Shown piece by piece: positions 7,751 to 16,973 of a DNA stretch of 64,000 nucleotides. How positions within the stretch are numbered: the first letter of the stretch is position 1; each line of letters starts with the position of its first letter. The stretch comes from Lentimicrobium saccharophilum. GTDB taxonomy: Bacteria > Bacteroidota > Bacteroidia > Bacteroidales > Lentimicrobiaceae. The notes under the pieces were generated by a model, which saw nothing but the letters and a program-made list of their open reading frames with translations, was not told the DNA's origin and ran no database searches. The stretch lies in assembly GCF_001192835.1 (NCBI RefSeq), contig NZ_DF968182.1, positions 905,748 to 969,747 of the forward strand. The letters run 5' to 3'. The translations under genes were made by a program, and so were the position numbers.

Positions 7751-9862
7751 CTATAACCGCAAACGGATCTGGACCTTGATATCAGATTTGTTGTTTCCAT
7801 CGATCTGGTCCAATCCGGAACCTATGGTAGTTCTATTGGCATAATAGGTAAGTGAATATCTGATCCACAGGTCGAGCCTGCGGCCGAAACTGTATTTGCC
7901 CATCAGGTAGAAGCGGCTTCCTTTGTAATAATAGGCGGGGATGGAGAATGCATACAGCACATCGCTTTCGTAGGCATAGAGGCGTTCGTTGTAAGTATCG
8001 GTATCAAAAAGTGCAAAACGCGCATTTAGCAGCCAGGGTTTCTCAGGTTCGTTGTATATAAAGTCCTGATAGACCAGATATCCTTTTTTTCTATCGAAGC
8101 CGGGCATAGTCCATTGTGTGGTTTCAATCCGGCTTTTGAGGGTGATGGCCCGGGTAGCTTTCAGGCTGAGGTGCAGCCGGAAATTCTCCCGTGTTTCAGC
8201 CTCGGGATAATCCGTGTATCCGGTACCCCCCGACGGATTGATCTGCTTTTGCTGATAGCGGTACCTGAAGTGGATTTCGGCGTAACGGGCGGGGGTATAG
8301 GTGAGCTGGGCGAGGTATTCGCTGCCACGCGAAGGGGCGTCAACCCGGTAACGCAGCCAGCCAAAACGGAAGTGATCGGCATAAGCCGACAGGCTCCACC
8401 TGCGGTGCAGTTGGGCAAACATCCCCAGGTACAATCCTTTCTCATTTGCATTCCGGCTTCCTTCCGCGAAGGCGTTGCTGAAAAAGCTCTGGTAGTCCTT
8501 GCCGTAATTTCTGTAGATCGCCGAAATGGCCAGGTGCGGATCAGGTGTGGCAGTCGCACCGACCAGCATTGCCTTCCCACCGTTACCGCTTCCCGAAACC
8601 TCGCCGAAAATGGTAAGTGAACGCAGGATGGCGGCAAAATCAAAACCAAAATTATTCAGGCTTTTACCGCTGAAGTCGAATTTATTATATAGAGCTTCTC
8701 GCCTTTCCAGATCCGCACCCAATTCAGTATGGTATGCGGTCGCCCCCAGGCGGAACATTTTGATCCGGGTTTGCAGGTTTCCTCCGTAAACGGTTTGCTG
8801 AATGGCGTTTTTTCCCCTCAGTTCATTCGGAGTCCTATGGTAGCCGGTTTCCTGCAATGAGCTTATGAATAATGTTTCTGCCGTGAGTGAGTCGGTGGCG
8901 CCGATCCCGGCATCTACCTTCTTGTCGGAGTAAAAAACAGTTAAGTCTGTATTTTTCAGCGGTGTAATGGTTGCTGCCGCCCCCCGCATAAAGAGGTTTT
9001 CATTTGCTCCGGTATTTGGCCTTACCTGCTGCGCAATCCGGCGGGTGGTAATGGCCCCGGCTGATTTGCCGAAAGCCAGGCTGCTGTACATGGTCAATCC
9101 CTGCCCGAAGGCGAGATGGTAATCACCGACTGCCAGGTATTTTAAAAATTTATCTCCTGAATAGAAAAAATGCGCCGAGTAGAAGTCAAATCCCTTTTTC
9201 AGGCTGTCGGTTGAAGGCCAGAAAGGTTCTCCGGGATCTTTCTCCATGGTAATGCCGAACCTGATTTTGTTGTAAAAACTGTATCCATATCTCAGGTAAA
9301 GTTTTTCCGGGCCTCCGAGATAACGAGAATTGGGTTTCAATTGCAAAGCCGAGTCGGAGACTGGCGCGAAGCCCGATTGCTCTTCAAGCACCTGCTGATA
9401 GCGCATCAGTACCTGGTGACGGCCATATCTTGCAAGGTTTGACAGGGTAGGTTTTGCCCCCGGCGGTTGAAGCCCAAATGTAATAAACGGAGCAAGCGAT
9501 GATACAAGCACGGAATCGAATCCTTCGATCAAATTTAATTCATAAATGCTTGTCAGCTCTCCGAATTTCTGGATATAACCGGTAAGGTTGCTTATCTGCA
9601 GGTCGTTAAGCTGGAGTTGACGGAGCTCCCTTTCTGAAGCCTGGTTCACGTTTACCGGCTGATGAATGTATTGCAATAATTCATCAACCAGTTCCGAATA
9701 GTCGAGTTCAGTGTCTGTTTGCCCTGATAGTTGTTCAATTTTATCTTCCAGTTGAGTGGTGTTGACTGATTCCGGCTTAACAGGCTCCTGTCCAAGGAGC
9801 GTGTGGGTTGAGAGAAGCAAGATGAAAATCTGCACGAAGACCGGTCGGATCAGGGCTTTCAT
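7751..9862 (-). CDS. Secreted helix-hairpin-helix protein with C-terminal outer-membrane barrel
   Basis: 703 residues. A signal peptide (to about residue 24, ending LLGQE) is followed by a Gln/Glu-rich linker and, at about 60-135, two helix-hairpin-helix units: QPVNVNQASERELRQLQL and the ELTSIYELNLIEGFD segment, as in ComEA-like proteins. From about 150 to the end the chain is rich in alternating aromatic and polar residues and ends in VQIRLRL, typical of a beta-barrel. The combination is common in Bacteroidota and its role is unknown. HHH units usually bind DNA backbone, so a DNA-handling role at the cell surface is possible. It lies 4 bases after the PorV-like gene, so the two are one operon. 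Confidence 0.8.
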   Translation of the reverse strand: MKALIRPVFVQIFILLLSTHTLLGQEPVKPESVNTTQLEDKIEQLSGQTDTELDYSELVDELLQYIHQPVNVNQASERELRQLQLNDLQISNLTGYIQKFGELTSIYELNLIEGFDSVLVSSLAPFITFGLQPPGAKPTLSNLARYGRHQVLMRYQQVLEEQSGFAPVSDSALQLKPNSRYLGGPEKLYLRYGYSFYNKIRFGITMEKDPGEPFWPSTDSLKKGFDFYSAHFFYSGDKFLKYLAVGDYHLAFGQGLTMYSSLAFGKSAGAITTRRIAQQVRPNTGANENLFMRGAAATITPLKNTDLTVFYSDKKVDAGIGATDSLTAETLFISSLQETGYHRTPNELRGKNAIQQTVYGGNLQTRIKMFRLGATAYHTELGADLERREALYNKFDFSGKSLNNFGFDFAAILRSLTIFGEVSGSGNGGKAMLVGATATPDPHLAISAIYRNYGKDYQSFFSNAFAEGSRNANEKGLYLGMFAQLHRRWSLSAYADHFRFGWLRYRVDAPSRGSEYLAQLTYTPARYAEIHFRYRYQQKQINPSGGTGYTDYPEAETRENFRLHLSLKATRAITLKSRIETTQWTMPGFDRKKGYLVYQDFIYNEPEKPWLLNARFALFDTDTYNERLYAYESDVLYAFSIPAYYYKGSRFYLMGKYSFGRRLDLWIRYSLTYYANRTTIGSGLDQIDGNNKSDIKVQIRLRL

Positions 9863-9866
9863 AACA

Positions 9867-10688
9867 TCAGAACTTATAGGCTATGGATGCCTGGGGAGAA
9901 AACCCGAGCACATAATGGTAGGAGGTGCTGATATCAATAACGAAGTCACCGGCAAAAATGCCTACCCCGAAAGCATTGGAAGCAGGGTTGGTTGAGATAC
10001 CTCCCCTGAGATGCAGCATGGGAATAAGCTTATACTCAATTCCGGCTTTGAAATTGGCTTCGTGGTTAATGTCTTTTTCTGTTTCTGCCGTTAGCAGAAA
10101 TTTGGGTGTAATTTCATAGGCGGCACCCAGCCTGAAAATCACGGGCGCCCTTTCATCATTATACTCAGAGAGTTTTGCACTAACGGGATTGTAAATATGT
10201 GCGCCAATGGCCAGCTGCGGGGTGATGTTCGCCAGCACACCGGCTTCGAAGGTGATGAAGTTCCGGTTGCCGTAGCTTTCTGCCAGGCGCGCCATATTGT
10301 AGTCCAGCTGAAGTCCGAAGGCTATGTGTTTTCCAAATGCTTTCGCGAAAGCGAGGCCGATTTTACTTTCATTGTAGGCTGAATAACCGAAATGTCCGAA
10401 ACTTAACCCGATGGTTCCCGCCTTAACGGGAAGGGCGAAAGCGCCGGCTTTATAACCAAGCTCTTTCAGCAGAAACCGGTTCTCATAGTAAACAGCTGCT
10501 GAAGCATCGCTGAGCCGCGCAAGCCCCGCCTGATTGTTGAACGCTGACCAGATATCATTCAAAGCCACAGATGCGGTCCCCAGGGCTGCAGACCTGCTTC
10601 CGGCCGGCCTGTTTTCTCCGCCGGCGATCAGTTCAGCCCCCTGCATCAGCAGTAAACCCGATAAAATAATGATGAATCTGAATTTCAT
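9867..10688 (-). CDS. PorV/PorQ-like outer-membrane protein
   Basis: 273 residues. A signal peptide (to about residue 22) precedes SRSAALGTASVALNDIWSAFNNQAGLA, close to the opening of the PorV/PorQ/UPF0164 barrel family (FadL-related), and the C-terminus ends in ASIAYKF, a typical barrel end with a final Phe. PorV shuttles type IX secretion cargo and PorQ is a related factor. This copy is not in a gliding or por gene cluster, so the specific partner is more likely the HHH barrel protein 4 bases downstream. Operon and co-function are inferred from spacing. Confidence 0.75.
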   Translation of the reverse strand: MKFRFIIILSGLLLMQGAELIAGGENRPAGSRSAALGTASVALNDIWSAFNNQAGLARLSDASAAVYYENRFLLKELGYKAGAFALPVKAGTIGLSFGHFGYSAYNESKIGLAFAKAFGKHIAFGLQLDYNMARLAESYGNRNFITFEAGVLANITPQLAIGAHIYNPVSAKLSEYNDERAPVIFRLGAAYEITPKFLLTAETEKDINHEANFKAGIEYKLIPMLHLRGGISTNPASNAFGVGIFAGDFVIDISTSYHYVLGFSPQASIAYKF

Positions 10689-10938
10689 TTGAGGAGATGT
10701 GTAAAACTTTGTGTGCCGGTTTATTTTATCATATTTGTAAATTTCACCGATATTAGCAGCGACTAAATTTAATTCCGGTCAGGATAACCAATCTGTTTCA
10801 CTTCGAAAGTAACTGTCCTGTTTTCCGGTGTTAAATATAGTGGTTTTCTTCCTTTGAGGGAAATCACAACCGATTTTTAACCATGTATTTGATCATTTCG
10901 GAAAGAATGATGTTAATATTCTAAAATTACAAAGCCGA

Positions 10939-11604
10939 ATGAAACATATAATAGAATTCCTTACGGATTTAGGTTCTAACAATAACCGGGATTGGTTTGA
11001 AAAGAATAAACCTGTTTACAACAAAGTAAAGGCGGATTTTGAAACCTTTATCAACGGCCTGATCGCTGATATTCTGCTTTTTGACCCTTCTCTTGGTGGT
11101 TTGCAGGCTAAAGACTGTACTTTCCGCATTTACCGCGATGTGCGTTTTTCGCATGATAAATCACCTTACAAGACCAATATCGGTGCTTTCATGGCCAGAG
11201 GCGGAAGGAAATCGACCGGTTCGGGTTATTACCTTCACCTGGAGCCGGGAAAGTCATTTGTGGGAGGCGGAATCTATATGCCTGGCCCTGAAGTGCTGAA
11301 AAGGATACGTCAGGAGATTTACTTCAATCCGGGAGCATTCCGTTCAATTATCGAAGAAAGGGAGTTTAAGCGGATTTTCGGGAAACTGTCGGAAGAAGAC
11401 AAACTGAAACGGCCTCCCAGAGACTTCCCGGCTGATTATCCTGATATGGACCTGCTCATGTATAAGAGCTATGTATGCGGTCATTCAATCTCCGATCAGG
11501 ATATCGTGTCTTCCGGATTTACAGGTAAGGTGACAGAAGCATTCCGGGCGATGAAGGACCTGAATCATTTTTTGAATAATGCAGTGGAGGCGGGCAGCCA
11601 TTAA
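10939..11604 (+). CDS. DUF2461 (TIGR02453) family protein
   Basis: 221 residues. The pattern FLTDLGSNNNRDWFEKNK, FRIYRDVRFSHDKSPYKTN, GYYLHLEPGKSFVGGGIYMP and EEDKLKRPPRDF is that of the TIGR02453/DUF2461 family, which is widespread in bacteria and fungi and has no assigned activity. No signal peptide. The upstream 250 bases hold no clear -7 box. A 35-base hairpin follows the gene at 11634. Confidence 0.88.
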   Translation: MKHIIEFLTDLGSNNNRDWFEKNKPVYNKVKADFETFINGLIADILLFDPSLGGLQAKDCTFRIYRDVRFSHDKSPYKTNIGAFMARGGRKSTGSGYYLHLEPGKSFVGGGIYMPGPEVLKRIRQEIYFNPGAFRSIIEEREFKRIFGKLSEEDKLKRPPRDFPADYPDMDLLMYKSYVCGHSISDQDIVSSGFTGKVTEAFRAMKDLNHFLNNAVEAGSH

Positions 11605-11633
11605 GAAAGAAATGCAGCAGCAAAAAATGCTCA

Positions 11634-11668
11634 TCCCGGTAATGAGTTACTCAGGCTCACTACCGGGA
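11634..11668 (+). other. Long stem-loop after the DUF2461 gene
   Basis: Arms of 13 bases (TCCCGGTAATGAG against CTCACTACCGGGA, one mismatch) around a 9-base loop. It lies 30 bases after the DUF2461 stop and has no T tract, so it is either a weak terminator or a stabilising mRNA hairpin. The next gene starts 162 bases further on. Confidence 0.45.
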
Positions 11669-11829
11669 CGAAGACTTGTTTAGCTTAATGTGACTTTAAA
11701 GGTAAGGCAGGATCAGGGGTTTCCGGATAGAGAAAGTGATTTTTAATGGAATTTTAATAGTGATTTTTGAATCGGAGCGTGCCAGTGTCTTGTTAAAGTA
11801 TTGAAGATCAAATGCTAAATATTTACTGA

Positions 11830-12255
11830 ATGGATAAAGGTTTACAAAATCCCAAACCCCGTCCCCAACGCAATCCTGTAGTCAGGTCGCTCCTGATGAC
11901 TTCAGGCGTAATTTCTGCCTTGCTTGGTTTTGCAGGAATTTTTCTTCCGTTGCTGCCAACCACGCCGTTTCTGTTACTTTCTTCCTGGTGTTTTATGCGT
12001 TCATCCGAAAAAATGAACCACCGCCTGCTTCATAACCGCTACCTTGGCCCGTATATCAGAAATTACAAATCGGGCAGGGGGATTACGTTAAGAAACAAGG
12101 TGTACAGCCTCGTTTTTCTCTGGCTGACACTGAGTATTTCATTTGTATTTTCTCCTCCATACTGGTGGCTGCATACCGGCCTGGCCTTTATCGGGATTAC
12201 GGTGACCATTCATATACTCAGGTTTAAGACGCTTCACAGGGATGATAATGAGTGA
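11830..12255 (+). CDS. DUF454 (YbaN) family inner-membrane protein
   Basis: 141 residues with three to four hydrophobic helices. The core LLGFAGIFLPLLPTTPFLLLSS, then CFMRSSEKMNHRLLHN, then LGPYIRNYKSGRGI, matches the DUF454/YbaN family of small membrane proteins of unknown function. The N-terminal 18 residues are basic and Pro-rich and should stay in the cytoplasm. It stands alone and is convergent with the M3 peptidase gene, sharing the hairpin at 12317. Confidence 0.88.
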   Translation: MDKGLQNPKPRPQRNPVVRSLLMTSGVISALLGFAGIFLPLLPTTPFLLLSSWCFMRSSEKMNHRLLHNRYLGPYIRNYKSGRGITLRNKVYSLVFLWLTLSISFVFSPPYWWLHTGLAFIGITVTIHILRFKTLHRDDNE

Positions 12256-12316
12256 TTTCCGGAGGCCTACATGTTTGTACAGACACTTTTTAAATAGTTG
12301 ACTTGAAACCAAAACA

Positions 12317-12344
12317 AAAGGCTGCATCATCCGACGCAGCCTTT
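12317..12344. terminator. Bidirectional terminator between DUF454 and M3 peptidase genes
   Basis: Arms AAAGGCTGC and GCAGCCTTT with a 10-base loop. The minus-strand side is followed by TTGTTTTGG and the plus-strand side by ATTGTT, so it mainly ends the peptidase transcript. Confidence 0.8.
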
Positions 12345-12368
12345 ATTGTTAAAGATAATGTTCAGGTT

Positions 12369-14486
12369 TTAACTTTCGAGCAGTCCCCTGCGTTTCAGCA
12401 GCGGTTTGATGTCCGGTTCAGCGCCCCTGAACTTTTTGTACAATACCATCGGATCTTCAGTCCCGCCGCGTTCCAGGATGTTTTTACGGAAGGATTCAGC
12501 GGTTGCATGGTCAAAGAGGCCATGCTCCTTAAAAGCTTCAAAAGCATCGGAGTCGAGGATGCCTGACCAGATATAGCTGTAATAACCTGAAGAGTAGCCA
12601 CCGCTGAAGATATGGTTGAAATAGGTGCTGCGGTAGCGCGAGGTGATCTCCGGAATCAGCCCGATCTGCGCGAGGGTGGCATCTTCAAATGAACTGACAT
12701 CGGTAAGGCTGAACTCCTTCATGTTATGATAGCCCATATCAAGGAAAGACGCTGCCAGGTATTCAACGGTGGCAAAGCCCTGGTTAAAGTAGGCGCTGTT
12801 CTGGATTTTTTCGATCAGTTCATCGGGGATCACTTCACCTGTCTGGTAATGTTTGGCATATAACTTCAGCACCTCAGGCTCAGAGGCCCAGTTTTCCATG
12901 ATTTGAGAGGGTAACTCCACAAAGTCGCGGGGTACGGAAGTGCCGCTCAGGCTGAAATAGGTTGAATTGGAAAGCAATCCGTGAAGGGCGTGTCCGAACT
13001 CATGGAAAAAGGTGCTGGTTTCGTCAAAGGTGAGCAAGGAGGGCTGACTGGCAGTGGGTTTGGTGAAGTTACATACAATGGTAATCACGGGACTGATCTT
13101 TTCTCCGTTTTTCACGTATTGTTTGCGATAACTGCTCATCCAGGCGCCGCCCCTTTTGCTTTCGCGCGGATGGAAATCCATATAAAGCACACCGATGTGA
13201 TCGCCGTTGGCTTCTTTAACTTCATAGGCAACAGCTTCAGGATGGTACACCGGGATGTCTTTCTGCTCGTTGAAGGTAATTCCATAGAGATTATTGCAAA
13301 CGGTAAATATTCCCTGTTTCACATTTTCGAGGGAAAAATATGGCTTTAACTGCTCATCGTCCAGGTCATACTGTTCTTTGCGCAGTTTCTCGGCATAGTA
13401 GCTCCAGTCCCAGGGTTGCAGCTTAAAGCTGCCGCCTTCCTTGTCGATGATTGCCTGCAGCTGGGCAACCTCTCCTTTGGCACGTTTCAGGGCCGGGGTC
13501 CAGAGCTTGTTTAAGAGGTCAAGCACATTGCCGGCATTTTTTGCCATGTTTTCCTCAAGGATAAAGGCTGCATGGCTTTCATAACCAAGCAGGTTTGCAC
13601 GTTCGAGCCTGAGGGCTGCAATTTTTCCGATCAGCTCTTTGTTGTCCTTATCATTATTATTATTTCCGCGGTTAATGTATGCTTTATATATTTTCTCGCG
13701 TAATTCCCTTTTGGCAGAATACTGCAGGAAAGGCATGATGCTGGGATTGTGCAGGGTGTATACCCATTTCCCTTCCATTCCGGCCGCTTTGGCTGTTTCG
13801 GCACCCTGATCGATCAGCCCCTGGGTCAGTCCTTCGAGGTCATCCTGGTTTTCGATCACCAGTTTGAAGGCATTGGTTTCGGCAAGTACATTTTCGCCAA
13901 ACCGGAGCGTAAGTACTGATAATTCCTGGTTGATTTCACGGAACCGGGCCTGTGCTGAACTATCCAGGGCTGCACCACCCCTTACAAAATCCTTGTAGGT
14001 GTCTTCCAGCAACCGGGCCTGCTCCCCGCTCAGATTAAGCGAGTTGCGGTTTTCATATACCGTTCTGACTCTTTCAAACAGGTCGGGATTCAGGTTGATA
14101 TTGTCATAATGCGCCGATAGTTTCGGAGCAATCTCCTTGGCAAGTGCCTGAATTTCATCGTTTGTGTTGGATGAGTTGTAGTTGTAGAAAACTCCGGTAA
14201 CTTTCCTGATCAACTCCCCGCTGTAATCAAAGGCGGCGATGGTGTTTTCAAAATCAGCCGGCTCCGGATTACTGACAATGGCAGCAATCTCTGCGGTCTG
14301 TTCTACAATCCCCTTTTCAATGGCAGGTAAAAAGTGTTCATTTTTTATTTCACCGAAAGGTGGTACTCCAAAAGGGGTATTGTATTCAGTAAGAAAGGGG
14401 TTTTCAACGGCAGATTTCTCATTTCCACCTGTTTTACAAGCTGTTATCATAGTGGCAGCCAATAAGATTAAGGTTAGTTTTTTCAT
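12369..14486 (-). CDS. dcp: M3-family metallopeptidase lipoprotein (peptidyl-dipeptidase Dcp-like)
   Basis: 705 residues, the usual size of Dcp/oligopeptidase A. The zinc motif HEFGH lies at about residue 494 within FFHEFGHALHGLLS, and the downstream zinc ligand region is FVELPSQIMENW. A lipoprotein signal (MKKLTLILLAATMITAC, lipobox ITAC) shows that it is exported and lipid-anchored, so it trims peptides in the periplasm or at the outer membrane. It may feed the POT peptide transporter 5 kb away, which is inference. The choice of Dcp rather than PrlC is by overall resemblance, not by a defining motif. Confidence 0.88.
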   Translation of the reverse strand: MKKLTLILLAATMITACKTGGNEKSAVENPFLTEYNTPFGVPPFGEIKNEHFLPAIEKGIVEQTAEIAAIVSNPEPADFENTIAAFDYSGELIRKVTGVFYNYNSSNTNDEIQALAKEIAPKLSAHYDNINLNPDLFERVRTVYENRNSLNLSGEQARLLEDTYKDFVRGGAALDSSAQARFREINQELSVLTLRFGENVLAETNAFKLVIENQDDLEGLTQGLIDQGAETAKAAGMEGKWVYTLHNPSIMPFLQYSAKRELREKIYKAYINRGNNNNDKDNKELIGKIAALRLERANLLGYESHAAFILEENMAKNAGNVLDLLNKLWTPALKRAKGEVAQLQAIIDKEGGSFKLQPWDWSYYAEKLRKEQYDLDDEQLKPYFSLENVKQGIFTVCNNLYGITFNEQKDIPVYHPEAVAYEVKEANGDHIGVLYMDFHPRESKRGGAWMSSYRKQYVKNGEKISPVITIVCNFTKPTASQPSLLTFDETSTFFHEFGHALHGLLSNSTYFSLSGTSVPRDFVELPSQIMENWASEPEVLKLYAKHYQTGEVIPDELIEKIQNSAYFNQGFATVEYLAASFLDMGYHNMKEFSLTDVSSFEDATLAQIGLIPEITSRYRSTYFNHIFSGGYSSGYYSYIWSGILDSDAFEAFKEHGLFDHATAESFRKNILERGGTEDPMVLYKKFRGAEPDIKPLLKRRGLLES

Positions 14487-14521
14487 TATAAACCGGTTAA
14501 GTTCAATAATTTCCTTTCGGG

Positions 14522-14529
14522 CAAAAATA
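14522..14529 (-). promoter_or_regulatory. -7 box for the M3 peptidase gene
   Basis: Minus-strand TATTTTTG, 35 bases upstream of the ATG. No clear -33 element. Confidence 0.5.
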
Positions 14530-14606
14530 CTGTTTTTTCGATAAAAAATTCACTTAAATGATAATAAATCAACAATATAGCTTTTCTCAAGGATTTGGGC
14601 GGGGCG

Positions 14607-14639
14607 AAAAAAAACGGGCCCGTGATTACGGACCCGTTT
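14607..14639 (-). terminator. Terminator of the 2-oxoacid dehydrogenase E1 gene
   Basis: Arms AAACGGGTCCG and CGGGCCCGTTT with a 6-base loop and one mismatch, read on the minus strand and followed by a run of eight Ts. It starts 18 bases after the stop. Confidence 0.9.
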
Positions 14640-14656
14640 GCTTTTGTACTATCAAT

Positions 14657-16702
14657 TCAGAAATTCAGCAATTCCATGGCTGCCTTGTAAATCTTTTCCT
14701 GATCAGGGAGGATGGCTTTTTCAAGGATACGGTTAAAGCCAACCGGAGTAAATGTTGACCCGACACGTTTTACAGGGGCATCGAGGAAAGTAAAGGCTTC
14801 TTCGGTAATCATGGCGGCAATTTCTCCTCCAAAACCGCCGAACACCTTGTCTTCATGAACCACAAGAGCGCGGTTGGTTTTTTTTACTGAATTGAGGATA
14901 CCTTCCTTGTCCAGCGGAATCAGAGAACGGATGTCCACCACTTCAATGCTTTTTCCGGTTTCTGAGGCAATGCGTTCAGCTACGGCAAGGCTCATGTGAG
15001 TGGTGTTTCCGTATGTGATGATGCTGAGGTCGGTGCCTGTTCTTCGTATGCGGGCCTTCCCGAAAGGAACTTCGAAATCTTCCGGGACGTACGTTTCGGA
15101 AAGCGGATCGTTGTAAAGTGCTTTGGGTTCCAGGAACATGGTAGGTCCTTCGGAGCGGACAGAGGTCCTGAGCAGCCCCGCAGCATCGTCGGCAAATGAC
15201 GGGTAAACGATGCGGATGCCCGGGAATGTTGCCAGAGCGCCTTCTATGGTCTGGGAATGGTACAAACCTCCGCCGATATAACCGCCCGAAGCCAGGCGAA
15301 CCGTTACATTCGGGGCAAAGGCCCCGTTGCTGCGCCAGTAGTCATGGGTCAGTTCCACAAATTGTTCCATTGCCGGCCAGAAATAATCTGCAAACTCAGC
15401 TCCTTCTATGACAATTCTGAGTTTTTTATTGAAACGGCTCATGCCATTGGCAGTACCAACGATAAAATCTTCGGCGATGGGGCCGTTGAATACGCGCTCA
15501 ATGCCGAATTCCTGCTGCAGGCCTTTACTCACATTGAATATGCCGCCTTTTTCCTTATTGGCAATGTCCTGACCCCAGATGTAAGTGTCGGGATTGTGAC
15601 GGAATTCGGCTTTAAGAGTCTGGTTAAGCGCCTGGATCAGTTTCAGTTTTTCACCCGATTGTAAATTGTGTGTACCGTCCGGATATTTTGAAGCGGGATA
15701 AGGGGCCGGAACAACAAAGTCAAAAATGCTTGCAGGATCCGGATCAGGCGCTGTCATAGCCTTTTTGTGTGCCTTAGAGACTTCCTCTTTGGCCTGTTTG
15801 TCTAGTTCATCGAGTTCTGCTTCAGTTACCCTGCCCGAAATGATCAGCGTCTTCCGGTAACGGTCGAAGGGGTCGTTGGCCATAGCGCAAAAACGCTCGT
15901 TGTCGTCGCGGTAGAGTTCGTGTTTGTCGGAATTGGAATGTGAATGGATCCTGATGGTGGATGCGTGCACAATGACAGGCGTCTGATGCTCAATGGCATA
16001 GTTTCTGGCTTCTGTCATCGCGTTCATGGAATCAAAAACATTTTTTCCGTCGCAGTAAATGATCCTCAGGTTCTTAAAGCCCCTGAAGTTATCTGCGGCC
16101 CTCCAGTTGGCAGTCTGGTCCCTTTTATGGACAGAAATTCCGTAATTGTTGTCCTGAAAAACAAATACAACAGGAAGTTTTTCATTACTGGCCCCGTTAA
16201 TGGCTTCATATACATAACCTTCGCTGGTGGAGGATTCGCCCTGTGAACTGATGGCGACTGCCTTTACTCCGTATTTTTTGATGGCTCGGGCAACGCCGGT
16301 TGCATGCAGGGTATGGTTTCCGGTGGCGGATGAGACATTGTGTATATTCCACGCCGGCTTGGCAAAGTGATTCGACATATGCCTGCCTCCGCTTGCAATG
16401 TCGGTGCCTTTGGAAATGCCATTGAGGATAATCTCTTCAGCCGTGATACCGGCCGAAATGGCGGTGAGCATATCCCTGTAATAGGGGAACAGGTGATCAT
16501 TGTTCTTTTCAAAAACCTGGCCGATGGCAAGTTGTATCCCATCATGCCCGGCATAAGGGGCGTGGTATGACCAGCCCAGGGCTTGTTTAAGGTAGTTCGG
16601 AGCACGGTCATCAAGTTTTCGCCCGAGCGTCATCAGGTAGTACCATTTTTTAAGCGTTTCCTTGTCGGTAGTCTTGATTCCGAAAGCTTTTGTTCTTTCC
16701 AT
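14657..16702 (-). CDS. 2-oxoacid dehydrogenase E1, fused alpha and beta subunits
   Basis: 681 residues from ATG 16702 (a TTG 9 bases upstream is less likely). The N-terminal half is an E1-alpha: GRHMSNHFAKP, and the thiamine diphosphate motif from SSQGESSTSEG to QDNNYGIS. The C-terminal half, from about residue 340, is an E1-beta: IWGQDIANKEKGG, IAEDFIVGTANGMS, PYGK-like FGKARIRR and VVDIRSLIPLD. Bacteroidota carry this fused form as the branched-chain 2-oxoacid (2-oxoisovalerate) dehydrogenase E1 and also as a general pyruvate-type E1; substrate cannot be fixed by eye. No E2 or E3 gene is adjacent. It has a strong terminator. Confidence 0.88.
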   Translation of the reverse strand: MERTKAFGIKTTDKETLKKWYYLMTLGRKLDDRAPNYLKQALGWSYHAPYAGHDGIQLAIGQVFEKNNDHLFPYYRDMLTAISAGITAEEIILNGISKGTDIASGGRHMSNHFAKPAWNIHNVSSATGNHTLHATGVARAIKKYGVKAVAISSQGESSTSEGYVYEAINGASNEKLPVVFVFQDNNYGISVHKRDQTANWRAADNFRGFKNLRIIYCDGKNVFDSMNAMTEARNYAIEHQTPVIVHASTIRIHSHSNSDKHELYRDDNERFCAMANDPFDRYRKTLIISGRVTEAELDELDKQAKEEVSKAHKKAMTAPDPDPASIFDFVVPAPYPASKYPDGTHNLQSGEKLKLIQALNQTLKAEFRHNPDTYIWGQDIANKEKGGIFNVSKGLQQEFGIERVFNGPIAEDFIVGTANGMSRFNKKLRIVIEGAEFADYFWPAMEQFVELTHDYWRSNGAFAPNVTVRLASGGYIGGGLYHSQTIEGALATFPGIRIVYPSFADDAAGLLRTSVRSEGPTMFLEPKALYNDPLSETYVPEDFEVPFGKARIRRTGTDLSIITYGNTTHMSLAVAERIASETGKSIEVVDIRSLIPLDKEGILNSVKKTNRALVVHEDKVFGGFGGEIAAMITEEAFTFLDAPVKRVGSTFTPVGFNRILEKAILPDQEKIYKAAMELLNF

Positions 16703-16973
16703 TGTCTGCAATTAAAACAGGATAGTCGTAAATGAATTAGCAGTCCATATAACAACCCATGTACGGGTTTGTTCAACCATTCACCTGATGAGGATAAGCA
16801 GGAGTTAATTCATTATTTAACAATGATTTGCGATTGACATCGCCATACCTTGATACCATTAAGAATCATTTAATCAGGATGCTGCCGGTCTGAAATGGTG
16901 CTTCCTGAGTAAAAATGGTAACTTCATGCAATGCTGGCCGGATATGGATGGCGGTACCTGATATCAGCGATGA

